From Flavobacterium panacagri (GTDB lineage: Bacteria > Bacteroidota > Bacteroidia > Flavobacteriales > Flavobacteriaceae): DNA of 64,000 bases. Position 1 is the first letter of the stretch. Each line of letters starts with the position of its first letter. Of the stretch, positions 38,201-49,706 are shown one piece after another. Below the pieces are notes generated by a model that worked only from the letters and a program-made list of their open reading frames with translations, had not been told where the DNA came from and made no database searches. Position numbers and translations under genes: made by a program. The DNA is taken from contig NZ_CP119766.1 in the NCBI RefSeq assembly GCF_030378165.1, positions 4,340,001 to 4,404,000 on the forward strand, written 5' to 3'.

Positions 38201-38550
38201 CCGTTTACTGCTACTTCCTGAGTTACAAAACCAACAAACGAAACTACTAATACAGAATTCCCATCACCTGCGATAGTGAATTTTCCGTCAAAATCTGTTA
38301 TCGTACCATTTTTTGTTCCTTTAATTAAAACTGATGCTCCTGGAAGCGGAACACCTTTACTGTCTTTTACTTGTCCACTAATACTGTTTTGTGGCTGTAC
38401 TTTTTCTGCTCCTATTTTACTACTCGGTTCAGTAGAAAATGCATGTACTTGAGACAATGAAACTAATACACAAAGCAGTGTGAGTTTCTTTTTCAAATCA
38501 AATCCAGATCCATAATCAGGAGCCTTAATCTTCCTAATAAAGTTTGTCAT
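35218..38550 (-). CDS. SusC/RagA-family TonB-dependent oligosaccharide transporter (PUL 1)
   Basis: 1110-residue outer-membrane beta-barrel importer. Domains: signal peptide (about 20-38), carboxypeptidase-D regulatory-like domain (about 57-130, SGQVKDSKGVPLPGASVLIKG), the plug with LDEVVVVGYGKMKKKDLTGS and the ILKDASATAVYGSKAAAGVI signature (about 130-265), and a 22-strand barrel to the end. With the adjacent susD it forms the nutrient-importing complex. It heads a nine-gene operon. Its upstream DNA carries the shared GGG/GGGG element (38723-38750) and a TAGATTTG -7 box (38694-38701), predicting a leader of about 140 bases. Confidence 0.96.
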   Translation of the reverse strand: MTNFIRKIKAPDYGSGFDLKKKLTLLCVLVSLSQVHAFSTEPSSKIGAEKVQPQNSISGQVKDSKGVPLPGASVLIKGTKNGTITDFDGKFTIAGDGNSVLVVSFVGFVTQEVAVNGRTNINIKLEENAASLDEVVVVGYGKMKKKDLTGSIVQVKAEALANQNPQTVQDLLRGVPGLKVGYDPSAKGGGSLQIRGQTSVYNPDGANHNSPLIILDGMQFYGELSEINPDDVGQIDILKDASATAVYGSKAAAGVIVISTKKGKTGKPIINVTSNMTIVNESAYRNVYSADGYIKYRQDWETAKTYGTNTPTGNYEAWVTGTAAGKPGYYSSPSQLSQYGITEAQWLAYQPASQIQGKSLNEVWGLRLGITDATLLKNFTEGKTHDWYNSTFRTGINRDNNLSVSGASDKVNYYMSMGYLTSEGAIQGNDYTAVRANMKVDAKITDWLEFGANVNFQDRSDGDISVGTGTNYWDANMLRNSPFANFKETNGDYARQPMGPTIGGYNYYYDRQYMDLDKGYTVLNTIFNTKVTLPLGITYSFNAAPRYEFFYNRYFQSAGNKNWNPVNIGVDRGNGKKFTWNINNTITWDHTFNEKHHIIATFVQEAEDLKTWSDVVYARNIQPSDALGYHNIANATLANSTFTATDTHQTGDALMARLFYSFDDRYMITGTVRRDGYSAFGASYPYATFPSVALGWNFNKESWFKWQPLSTGKLRLSWGKNGNRSLADPYLALANLSSGTGATMGYIDASGNIVDMKYLGIDRMANPNLQWEKTTATNIGLDLGFLNDRITTTIDVYRSVTNDMIMSQRLPEFTGFSSIATNLGEVENKGIEISLTSLNMKKPNFEWTTMVAFSYNKNTINKLYGNMEDIKDANGNVIGRKEADDKTNGWFIGKPISQIWDYKVIGIWQKDEAVEAAKYGQRPGDPKVENSYTADDVNGKPTYNEKDRQFLGQTTPPINWSLRNEFTFYKNWNLAINMYSYMGHKSMDGRYMNTYNDGSLYTNNYNPFVNPYWTIDNPTNDWARLDARGPAGAGTAKLYDRSFIRLDNISLAYSLPKDLINRLHVRNFKIYTSVQNVATWSASKQWKYYGDPETGGLATRMFNLGFNVSL

Positions 38551-38693
38551 TTTTGGTTGTCGTTTTGGTTAAAAGTTTAGTTAATAAGTCTGCAAAATAT
38601 AGAAAGCAACATTGATAAGTGTGTTTTTTACAATTTTCTTTTTCAAAATTTTTTAAGTAAACATTATCATGTAATTATCAATAGTTTGCATTA

Positions 38694-38750
38694 CAAATCT
38701 ATAGCAAGAAGCGTGAGTGAAAGGGGGTAATTACAACATTAAAAAAGGGG
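38694..38750 (-). promoter_or_regulatory. Candidate activator operator and -7 box of susC1
   Basis: On the plus strand: CAAATCTA (38694-38701; minus TAGATTTG, a perfect -7 box), then GGGGG ending at 38727 and GGGG ending at 38750. The last Gs lie 33 and 56 bases from the start of the -7 box. The LacZ-type GH2 gene (48207-48262) has offsets 32 and 55, and susC2 (62401-62456) has 33 and 55. No -33 TTG is present, so an activator such as an HTCS AraC domain binding the 22-23-base direct repeat is the likely explanation. Confidence 0.6.
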
Positions 38751-38996
38751 CAAATCCGTATATTTAAGTAGAAAATGCTGGTTTTTTAAATGAATGGCAA
38801 AAAAAGCATATTCAAAATGAACTATACATAATTATTTAAAAACTAGAAATAAACAAGCAAGCATTATAATCTCTTAGTATTTATCTTAAATAACTCTAGA
38901 AAAACGAAAAGAGGCGAAGCAACATACAGCATTAATTGTAAAAAAATATAATTATAAAATTAACAGACAACTCATTCAATAAAGCACATTGAGTGA

Positions 38997-39126
38997 ACGC
39001 AGATAAAACGGATTTACTTCGTAAAGACGCGGATTTAAACAGATTACTGTTTTTTTTTTTAGAAAGATTAATAAAAAATCCGTTTTAATCCGCGTCTTCG
39101 CGGTAGCGAATCTGTATAATCCGCGT
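38997..39126. repeat. 130-bp palindromic intergenic repeat
   Basis: The arms 38997-39045 and 39077-39126 (about 49-50 bases) are imperfect inverted copies sharing AAGACGCGGATT and AAACGGATT-type blocks, with a T12 run in the loop (about 39049-39060). The 'ACGCAG/GCGGATT' wording resembles repeats I recall between genes in other flavobacteria. It lies between the susC1 promoter and the GH105 terminator and has no coding capacity. Confidence 0.78.
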
Positions 39127-39210
39127 CTAATGGGACTAATTATCACTAATAGCTATATTAAAAACCTTTACATCTGCGATATATCTTATTTGACATAAGT
39201 AAACCATAAC

Positions 39211-39236
39211 AAAAAAAGCTGTCTTTTTGAGACAGC
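39211..39236 (-). terminator. Terminator of the GH105 gene
   Basis: On the minus strand GCTGTCT pairs with AGACAGC (39218-39224 and 39230-39236, 5-base loop) and is followed by seven T (complement of 39211-39217). It lies 28 bases after the GH105 stop. Confidence 0.9.
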
Positions 39237-39263
39237 CTTCTTCAAATAATAAAATGTAATCAA

Positions 39264-40418
39264 TTATTTCACATAACGATAAACCTCTGATGCTGCTAAC
39301 AAAAAGGCTCCTACTCCAAAATCAGCAGTTGAATTTTTATCGACTACTTGTCCCGGAATTGCTTTTTCGCCAATAGGCTGGACATATCCCAAAGTCCCAT
39401 CTGGCTGAAGTGCAAAAGTGGTTAAGTAATTCCATGATTTTTGCACTATTGGCAGATATTCTTTTTTATCCAAAAAGCCGTTGTTAATTCCCCACATAAA
39501 ACCATAAGTAAAAAAGGCTGTACCGCTGGTTTCTGGCCCAGGTGCATGTTCAGCATCTAGAATACTTCTTGTCCAATAGCCGTCTTTTTGCTGTGTGGCA
39601 GCAAGAGCTTTGGCCATATCTTTAAAACGGCTGATATACTCCTCTCTATGTTTAACTGATTTTGGTAAATCCTGAATAATTTTGGCATAACCTGCAAAGA
39701 TCCAACCATCTCCTCTAGCCCAAAAATCTTTTTTTCCATTAGCACTTTTGTGTTTTGGATACACATATTTAGCATCACGGAAATATAGCTTTGCTTCTTC
39801 ATCATACATAATGCTGTCCGCATATTGTAAATAAGAATGGAGTTTTTCTAAATACATTTCATTTCCTGTAACGTTGTACAGCTTTGTCATTACCGGCATT
39901 ACCATATACAAGCCGTCAACCCACCACCAATAATCGTTTTGTGGCGTACTCATTTCATATTCCATCACTTCTTTTGCTCTTGCAATTTTTTGAGGATCTT
40001 TTTTTCCTGTGAAATTGTACAAATCGATATAGGTTTGAAAACAAATCTGCCAGTCTCCAAACAATACATATTGATCTGTTTCGCCATAATTGTATTTCCA
40101 TTCTGATTTATCAGTTGATTTCGCACCCATCCATTGATTCTTCTCCGCCCAAGCCATCGAATAATCTAAATATTTTTTGTTTTGGGTTACTTTGTAAGCT
40201 TCCATATTTCCGGTATGGTAAGCGGAAACATGCCAAAAAGCATTTCCTGGTTCCGGATGTGTTACCTGCCAATGGTTATTTACTTTGTCGATAATAGCGA
40301 TTACCTCTTTTTTAGATTCTTTTATCCCGTTTTCCTGTTTTACATTTCCTGTTTTACAGCCAATTGCCCCAAATGAAAGAGAAGCTATTGCCATAAAAAT
40401 TGATTTTCTAAACTTCAT
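39264..40418 (-). CDS. GH105 unsaturated uronyl hydrolase, lipoprotein
   Basis: 384-residue (alpha/alpha)6-barrel enzyme that removes the 4,5-unsaturated uronic acid left by polysaccharide lyases. The catalytic Asp168 lies in WWWVDGLYM, with the family stretches FWARGDGWIFAGYA and GPETSGTAFFTYGF. The lipobox FGAIGC (Cys near 21) is followed by basic KTGNVK, not acidic residues, so a periplasmic inner leaflet location is more likely than the surface. GH105 is known as unsaturated rhamnogalacturonyl hydrolase (YteR type) and, in Bacteroides arabinogalactan PULs, as the enzyme cleaving unsaturated glucuronate. The BNR_4 protein at 48372 could supply such ends. It is transcribed after the HTCS gene, 301 bases away. 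Confidence 0.92.
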   Translation of the reverse strand: MKFRKSIFMAIASLSFGAIGCKTGNVKQENGIKESKKEVIAIIDKVNNHWQVTHPEPGNAFWHVSAYHTGNMEAYKVTQNKKYLDYSMAWAEKNQWMGAKSTDKSEWKYNYGETDQYVLFGDWQICFQTYIDLYNFTGKKDPQKIARAKEVMEYEMSTPQNDYWWWVDGLYMVMPVMTKLYNVTGNEMYLEKLHSYLQYADSIMYDEEAKLYFRDAKYVYPKHKSANGKKDFWARGDGWIFAGYAKIIQDLPKSVKHREEYISRFKDMAKALAATQQKDGYWTRSILDAEHAPGPETSGTAFFTYGFMWGINNGFLDKKEYLPIVQKSWNYLTTFALQPDGTLGYVQPIGEKAIPGQVVDKNSTADFGVGAFLLAASEVYRYVK

Positions 40419-40558
40419 TATTATATTTTTTTAGTTAAATGTTTAATAGTAGTTCTGCTCAAATTTGTTCAAATCTGCAGAAATCTGCGTGAAATTAATC
40501 GTAGCGCTCTTTTTGTGCTTATTGAGTTTAAAAATTTTGCGATGCCGCATTTTTTTTC

Positions 40559-40657
40559 GCCACAAATTCCACAAATTTTCACCAATACATACAGGTAAAT
40601 TGTTAGTGCAATTAATTTCACTAATTAAATTTCGTGTTAATTCGTGCAATTCGTGTT
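40559..40657. repeat. 99-bp palindromic intergenic repeat
   Basis: The arms 40559-40586 (CCACAAATTCCACAAATTTT core) and 40631-40657 (TTCGTGTTAATTCGTGCAAT core) are imperfect inverted copies. A near-perfect inner palindrome, TTAGTGCAATTAATTTCACT, begins at 40603. I recall similar 'AATTCGTG' repeats from flavobacterial intergenic DNA. It fills most of the gap between the HTCS stop (40720) and the GH105 start (40418). A short open frame crossing it on the minus strand is not a gene. Confidence 0.72.
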
Positions 40658-40719
40658 TTATTTTAAATTGTGTCCATTTTAATGTCTTATTAATTGTTTT
40701 TTCAAATCTATTTTAACTA

Positions 40720-43700
40720 TCAAGCTGATTTCCAAAAGCTTTCATTCAGTATATATTTATTATCCTTCACATTTTGATACTTCTTCTTAAACTCGGAAGG
40801 ATTTATATTATAAAACTGCTGAAAGTGTTTTCTGAAATACTTAATATCTCCAAAACCAGCTATCGAAGCGGCCTGACTAATCTGTAAATCGGTTGTAATT
40901 AATAAGGTCGCTACTTTTCGCAAACGCACATTTCTAGTAAATTCTGAAACCGATTTACCAGTAATCTTTTTAATTTTTTTATATACCAAAGAATAACTCA
41001 TTCCTAAATGAAACGCCAGATCATGTACATTGAAATTCTCTACATCTAAATTGGCGTCAATTATCTCCACAATCCTTTCGATCAGTTTTTTATCTTCATC
41101 TGATAATTTTAGATTGGCTTCTTTTTTGGTCACTGAATTAAGTAAATAATGCTGTTCGCTGTCACGTCTCGCTAATATGCCACTGATTCTAGCCAGTAAA
41201 TAATCATTATCAAAAGGTTTTGTAATATAATCATCGGCACCGACTTCGGCTCCTTTAAGTTTCACTTCTTCCGAAGTTCCTCCGGTAAGCAATATTACAG
41301 GAATATGTTTTAACTCTTCGTCTGATTTGATGTGTTTACAAAAAGCAACTCCATTCATTTCTCCCATTACAACATCAGAAATAATTAAATCGGGTTGTAC
41401 TTTTCTAATTAGAGTTAAAGCCATTTCAGCATTTTCGGCTAGTGTAATATGGTATTTTGAGGATAATATTCGTTTCAAATAATTTCTTATTTGGGCATTA
41501 TCATCTACAACCAAAATACTTTTGGCGTCTTTAATCAAATCACTGACTGTTTCAGGTTCTTCAATAGTCTGCAATACATTTTCCTGTATCACGGTATCTT
41601 CCATAGCTTCCTCTAAAAATAAGGTTCTGTCACTTAAATCTTCCCTGATTTCAATATCTCCAAAATGTTCTTTTCCAAGTGGTAACTTGATTTCAAAAAT
41701 AGATCCGCCATTTTCATTATCATAACAACTAACAGCACCATGATGCTGATTCACAAATTGTTTCACCAAATAAAGTCCGATTCCAAATCCCTTGCGGTTG
41801 TTTTTTATGTTATTATTGGATTGATAAAATAAATTAAATATTTTCTCTTTATCAGCATCTGAAACTCCTTCGCCATTATCAATCACTTTTATAATAACTT
41901 CATTATCTGTACAGCGCAAATTAACCGCAACACTTCCGTTCTCCTTTTCTGTAAATTTTAATGCATTCGAAATCAAATTAAACAGAGCCATTTCAATCTT
42001 TTCCCGGTCTACATAGACCAATACCCTTTCTTCAGAAATACTAAAACTGTAATCTATTTTTTTGACTTTGGCGTGATGCACAAAACAGCTGAAAACCTCT
42101 TTGGCCAATTCAACAATATCAATTTGACCAATTTTAAGTTTTCCTGTTTCTGTTTCTGTTTTTCTAAACAAAAGAAGCTGATCGACCAAACTCAACAATC
42201 GTCTTGAATTGCTGTAAACCATTTCAATAGCACCGGGATCAATCTGTTGGTCGGTTCCATAAATGATATCTTTTAAAGGATTAATAATCATGGTTAAAGG
42301 TGACCTGAATTCATGAGAAATATTGGTGAAAAAGGTTATTTTTTTCTCATTCAGTTCTTTTTCCTGTTTTGCCAAATCCTGCGAAAGTTTTACTTCGTAT
42401 TTAAGTTTGGCCTGCTGACGCTGATATTTGTCAACTACATAAATACCTAGGCAAACAATCAGGAAATAGATAAAATAGGCAAAACCGCTTCTGTACCACG
42501 GAGGCAATATGGTAATTGGAAGTGAAATAGTGCTTTTACTCCAAATTCCTTCAGCATTAGTAGATTTGATTTTCAACACATAATCTCCTTCTGTGATTTT
42601 GGAATAATTGGCACTTCGAATATTATCGACATAATGCCATTGCGAATCCCATCCTTCTAAAAAATAAGCATAAGAAATTTTTTCAGGAAGACTGTATTCT
42701 AAAGCCGCAAAATCAATATTAAGCATTGATTCATCATAAGGCAATTTCAGTTTATCAATTCCAAAAGAAGTTAAATTGGATTGATCATAAACCTTATTGT
42801 TTACTTTTATTGTAGTGATAACCAGCTTTGGAAAATCATGAATCTGGGTATTGATTTTTGTGTTTATGATATTAAAACCTTTGATTCCGCCAAAAAGGAT
42901 TTCGCCTGTTGAAAGTTTAACCGCCGCGTTATAATTAAACTGATTGCTCTGAAGACCATCAGCATCATGATAACTTGTAATATGTCCCGTTTGAGCATTG
43001 TAAACAAATATTCCATTATAAGTACTACACCAATAATCTCCTTCATTATCCTTTACAATATTTAGTACCGAATTATTTGGAATTCCATCTTTTTGGGTTA
43101 GGAATTTCTTTTGCAGCGTCTGCGGATTAAAAATCAAAAGCCCTCCTCCTTCTGTTCCCACAAGCATTTTTTCAGGCGAAACAGCAATAACAGATCGTAC
43201 GGGATATTTAAGATCGATCACTTTGCGTTGCATTGTTTTTGGATTAAATTCTACTAAATCCGTAAAATTTCCTATCCAAAGATTGGCATTATGATCTTCT
43301 GCAATAGAAATAATTCCTCTAATTTTTGCATCAACAAAATCAAATTTATCCTGTGTTTCATTATAACGATACAAGCCTTCGTCATCTGGAGAAGCCGCCC
43401 ACAGAACATTATTCTTAGCACGAAAGAGCACCCAGAAATTCTTTTGATTTGCTCCCACTTTTGGATTAAAAAAGGTGTACTTTTTGAAATTATGCGTCTG
43501 TGAATTAAACAAACAGACACCTCCGCCATAAGTCGCAAACCAAGTTCCTCTGCTGTCAGTTACGATTGAAGAAACAAAATTATTAGATATCGAATTGGTA
43601 TTATTGGAACTGTGAGAATAATTTGTAAACGTATTAGTCTTTCTATTCCATAAACTTGCGCCCGCTCCATCTGTTCCTATCCATAAATGTTCACTATCTT

Positions 43701-44817
43701 GTTCTGACAAGGAAAGAATAAAATCACTTGAAATCGTATTTTTTATCTTTTCATTTTTAGAAATGGTCGTAAAAGGACTTTTTCTTTCCTCAATTTTATT
43801 AACGCCTCCTCTTAAAGTTCCAACCCAAACTCTATTTTCATTGTCCGAAAAAAGCGAGGAAATAGCGTTACTATTCAATTTTTCCTCATCTGAATTGGCA
43901 TTAAACAAAGAAAAACTATCCGATGCATAACTGTATTTTACTATTCCATTCCCATTGGTCGCAATCCAAAGTTCTTTTTTGTCTGGTTTGCACATCAAAT
44001 CGGAAATAGGATTTTGCAATTCCTGATTTGCATAAATGCGATGTGTTTTATTTAGGGAATTGTACTTTAATAAACCACCATCAACTCCTACCCAAATATT
44101 GGAAGATTTGTCACACAACACACAATTTCCTTGTTGATAATCGGACAAAACCACAACCAGTTTTTTTGCTGTTGCATCCATAGTCACAAGTCCAACTCCC
44201 TGAACAAAACACCAAAACTTACCCGATTTATCAAAATCCATTCCCTGAACATGATAATCCCATTGCAGTTTTCCGTTTACATAAAGCGGAATCTGAATAA
44301 TTCTTTTTTGTTTGGCTCCACAATAAAGCAGTCCTCGACCAGCAGTGCCAATATACATCACCGATTTATAATCCATGATCTTATTGACCACAAAATCTAT
44401 AGGCTCTGTCTTAGATGTTTTTGCATTTAAATAATATTTACGGCTAAAGTGATTGTTGAGATAATTGTAAACACTGATACCGCCTTTTGTACCAATCCAG
44501 ATTTCATCTTTGGTTCCGCAAATGCTTACAACTCTATTATTATTTAATGAACTATAATCGTTTGGTTCATTTCTAAAATTTAAAAAATTATAACCATCAT
44601 ATCGGCTGATTCCATCATAAGTACCAAACCACATCAGGCCTCTTTTGTCCTTATAAACCGAAGTAACAGCGTTATTGGCCAGTCCGTTTTTTATCCCGAT
44701 GTAGCCAATAGTATATTTTTCCTGTCCAAATTTAGAAGCAGATAATTCCCCAGCTGACTGTGGTTGAGCCGGACAGCAAACTAAAAGAATTAAAAATAAT
44801 AGAATTCTATTTTTCAA
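40720..44817 (-). CDS. Hybrid two-component sensor/regulator (HTCS) of the arabinogalactan PUL
   Basis: 1365-residue single-protein signalling system. Signal peptide (1-21); two-bladed set of Reg_prop propeller repeats (about 30-650, repeated VWVGTLRGGVNK/LWIGTDGAG-type units) that senses oligosaccharide in the periplasm; Y_Y_Y domain (about 680-765); membrane helix (about 775-797); HisKA with His835 in NISHEFRSPLTM; HATPase (about 930-1045, NLISNALKFT); receiver with Asp1148 in LIISDVVMGEMNG; and an AraC helix-turn-helix C-terminus (about 1255-1350). All key residues are present. It lies between GH105 and the LacZ-type GH2 and is the obvious regulator of susC1 and its neighbours. Confidence 0.96.
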   Translation of the reverse strand: MKNRILLFLILLVCCPAQPQSAGELSASKFGQEKYTIGYIGIKNGLANNAVTSVYKDKRGLMWFGTYDGISRYDGYNFLNFRNEPNDYSSLNNNRVVSICGTKDEIWIGTKGGISVYNYLNNHFSRKYYLNAKTSKTEPIDFVVNKIMDYKSVMYIGTAGRGLLYCGAKQKRIIQIPLYVNGKLQWDYHVQGMDFDKSGKFWCFVQGVGLVTMDATAKKLVVVLSDYQQGNCVLCDKSSNIWVGVDGGLLKYNSLNKTHRIYANQELQNPISDLMCKPDKKELWIATNGNGIVKYSYASDSFSLFNANSDEEKLNSNAISSLFSDNENRVWVGTLRGGVNKIEERKSPFTTISKNEKIKNTISSDFILSLSEQDSEHLWIGTDGAGASLWNRKTNTFTNYSHSSNNTNSISNNFVSSIVTDSRGTWFATYGGGVCLFNSQTHNFKKYTFFNPKVGANQKNFWVLFRAKNNVLWAASPDDEGLYRYNETQDKFDFVDAKIRGIISIAEDHNANLWIGNFTDLVEFNPKTMQRKVIDLKYPVRSVIAVSPEKMLVGTEGGGLLIFNPQTLQKKFLTQKDGIPNNSVLNIVKDNEGDYWCSTYNGIFVYNAQTGHITSYHDADGLQSNQFNYNAAVKLSTGEILFGGIKGFNIINTKINTQIHDFPKLVITTIKVNNKVYDQSNLTSFGIDKLKLPYDESMLNIDFAALEYSLPEKISYAYFLEGWDSQWHYVDNIRSANYSKITEGDYVLKIKSTNAEGIWSKSTISLPITILPPWYRSGFAYFIYFLIVCLGIYVVDKYQRQQAKLKYEVKLSQDLAKQEKELNEKKITFFTNISHEFRSPLTMIINPLKDIIYGTDQQIDPGAIEMVYSNSRRLLSLVDQLLLFRKTETETGKLKIGQIDIVELAKEVFSCFVHHAKVKKIDYSFSISEERVLVYVDREKIEMALFNLISNALKFTEKENGSVAVNLRCTDNEVIIKVIDNGEGVSDADKEKIFNLFYQSNNNIKNNRKGFGIGLYLVKQFVNQHHGAVSCYDNENGGSIFEIKLPLGKEHFGDIEIREDLSDRTLFLEEAMEDTVIQENVLQTIEEPETVSDLIKDAKSILVVDDNAQIRNYLKRILSSKYHITLAENAEMALTLIRKVQPDLIISDVVMGEMNGVAFCKHIKSDEELKHIPVILLTGGTSEEVKLKGAEVGADDYITKPFDNDYLLARISGILARRDSEQHYLLNSVTKKEANLKLSDEDKKLIERIVEIIDANLDVENFNVHDLAFHLGMSYSLVYKKIKKITGKSVSEFTRNVRLRKVATLLITTDLQISQAASIAGFGDIKYFRKHFQQFYNINPSEFKKKYQNVKDNKYILNESFWKSA

Positions 44818-44947
44818 AATGTGCGGTGGTTAGGTTAGTTTAAGTTTTTGATGAATCTATAAATAGATGTCTGTTATTTTAAAAAAGCATATGTTGTAAA
44901 ATTTTATTCCTAAAAAAGGTAATTATTCTTAAATATTTTAAAATCAG

Positions 44948-44978
44948 AAAAACCTATGATGTTTACTCATAGGTTTTT
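44948..44978 (-). terminator. Terminator of the LacZ-type GH2 gene
   Basis: The 11-bp stem AAAAACCTATG (44948-44958) pairs with CATAGGTTTTT (44968-44978), with a 9-base loop. On the minus strand it lies 25 bases after the GH2 stop (45003) and ends in five T. It separates GH2 from the HTCS gene. Confidence 0.88.
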
Positions 44979-45002
44979 CTTTCCAAAAAGACGAACTACT
45001 AA

Positions 45003-48116
<3,114 letters not shown>

Positions 48117-48206
48117 TTAACTACACAATGGTTTTTAATTTAATACTTCAAAATTTATTTCAAACCAGCCTGTCAATGCTTGATTCCGAAATAAAAATCA
48201 ACTTCA

Positions 48207-48262
48207 CAAATTTAGATAACGACCTATAAGATAAGAGGGACGTTACAGTAAATTAGAAGGGG
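48207..48262 (-). promoter_or_regulatory. Candidate activator operator and -7 box of the LacZ-type GH2 gene
   Basis: Plus-strand CAAATTTA (48207-48214; minus TAAATTTG, perfect -7), then GGG ending at 48239 and GGGG ending at 48262. The offsets (32, 55) agree within one base with susC1 and susC2. GGG is followed by N3 and TTACA both here and at susC1. No TTG -33 box is visible at the expected place; the G tracts begin there instead. Predicted leader about 85 bases. Confidence 0.6.
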
Positions 48263-48371
48263 TATATTAGCATAAACGGCCAAAAAACGAGTAATTGAGA
48301 CGATATTTCACATTATTCATAATTATTGAATTAAAAAATATTGAAAGGAAAAATTGTATTATATCAAAAAA

Positions 48372-49706
48372 TTAAGGCTTTAGAACAGGAAGTTGTTTTA
48401 CCTCTAAAATTTGTACAGGTTCCGGGTTTACTTTTACCAATCCTTCTCCATCGGCCTGACTTACGTTTTGAGAAAAAATATGCAATTGCTTTTTGTTTTT
48501 CCAAAGTTCTTTATCCAAATTCGGTTCCCATTGTCCTACCCTAAAACGGCTTAGATCTGTTAACTCCCATTTTTTATTTTCTAAATTGGCATAAGCCAAT
48601 GTTATTTTATTATCACGTTCTTCATCTCTAAAAAGCAGATACAACATCGATTTATTAACCAAAATTTCAGGACGAGAAATCGGAATTCTTTTCGTACCGC
48701 CTCCGCCTAAATTAAATGGTTTGGTATGAAAATCGGTATTGATTAAATTCCATTTTCTGTTAGAAAAATATACCACTTTGTATTGCGGAATACCATTATT
48801 GTCCCAATACGTAGTAATGTATGGATTTCCTTTTTCGTCAACAGTCATTGCGGTTTGGTTAATTAAACTGCTGTTTTGTGGTACTTCCCAGGCATGTTCA
48901 GCCGTGGCTTTTGTAATTGGTAAACTGTATTTTTCTCCTGTGGATTTTTGCCATGTTTTACCACCATCAGCTGAAAAAGCATAACAAATATCATGGTTTG
49001 TGGAAACATCCCAACTTTCTCTCCAAACCCATGAAATGTAAATTCCTTTTTCGCCTATACACATTTGCCAATAGGCACTGCGCTGGTTTTCGCCATCAAT
49101 TAAATTATTTTGTAAGGATGTCCATTGCTGTTTTTTAACATCATAAGATTTAATAACCAAATTTCCTCTTCCCGAAGCTCCAGAACGGTAACAAAACAAC
49201 AAATTTCCATTAGGAAGATTATGAAATTCAGGGTACGTTACTTTATTCTCGTCCACACCAGTCATAGCTATTTCTTCGCCTAATTCTAAAGTAAACGGCT
49301 TTTTACTTCTGGCATAACGCAAACGCGTATCATGATGATCCCAGCTCACATGAAGATAACCATCGCTGTCTATTGCAATGCTGATATCGTTGTGAGCATC
49401 TTTTACATTGCCGCTGTAAGGTGTAATTACTTTATCCCAATTGTTTGAATTTAGTTTTCGTTTTGCCAAAACCATTCTGCCTTCCGGATCGTAGTAAGCT
49501 GTATATTGATTTCCTTTAAACGATGTCAGTGCACTATTTCTAAAAATAACCGTATTAACAGAATTGTTACTCCAGCCTAAGCCTACTTCACTTTCTGTAG
49601 TTTTCAACTGAGCATTTACGCTGAATGATGAAAATAGCAGCGCTAAAAATAAACTTGTGCCAGTAAATGTTTTAGTATTCAATTGATTTTTTAAATCGGT
49701 TTTCAT
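48372..49706 (-). CDS. BNR_4 seven-bladed propeller enzyme, GH145/PL25-like
   Basis: 444-residue exported protein (signal peptide to about 32, SVNAQL). The whole mature chain is a beta-propeller of the BNR_4 type. The diagnostic stretch KDAHNDISIAIDSDGYLHVS followed by WDHHDTRLRYARS places His105 and His125 20 residues apart. I recall a catalytic His pair with the same spacing in PL25 ulvan lyases, and the same fold in GH145 rhamnosidases acting on Rha-alpha-1,4-GlcA in arabinogalactan. Activity is therefore either a lyase or a rhamnosidase on rhamnose-uronate ends. The location next to GH105, HTCS and GH2 favours arabinogalactan caps. It lies 255 bases upstream of the GH2 gene, which has its own promoter. 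Confidence 0.75.
   Translation of the reverse strand: MKTDLKNQLNTKTFTGTSLFLALLFSSFSVNAQLKTTESEVGLGWSNNSVNTVIFRNSALTSFKGNQYTAYYDPEGRMVLAKRKLNSNNWDKVITPYSGNVKDAHNDISIAIDSDGYLHVSWDHHDTRLRYARSKKPFTLELGEEIAMTGVDENKVTYPEFHNLPNGNLLFCYRSGASGRGNLVIKSYDVKKQQWTSLQNNLIDGENQRSAYWQMCIGEKGIYISWVWRESWDVSTNHDICYAFSADGGKTWQKSTGEKYSLPITKATAEHAWEVPQNSSLINQTAMTVDEKGNPYITTYWDNNGIPQYKVVYFSNRKWNLINTDFHTKPFNLGGGGTKRIPISRPEILVNKSMLYLLFRDEERDNKITLAYANLENKKWELTDLSRFRVGQWEPNLDKELWKNKKQLHIFSQNVSQADGEGLVKVNPEPVQILEVKQLPVLKP

Larger units (their letters stand above)
38551..39263. other. 713-base region between susC1 and GH105
   Basis: Holds, from left to right, the untranslated leader of susC1, its -7 box and operator-like G tracts (38694-38750), about 240 bases of AT-rich DNA with nothing recognisable (38755-38996), the 130-bp palindromic repeat and the GH105 terminator (39211-39236). 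The two genes on either side point the same way, so this is where one transcript ends and the PUL transcript begins. Confidence 0.6.

Noticed and set aside
40443..40649. A short minus-strand open frame upstream of GH105.
   Set aside because: It runs through the 99-bp palindromic repeat and is explained by that repeat.
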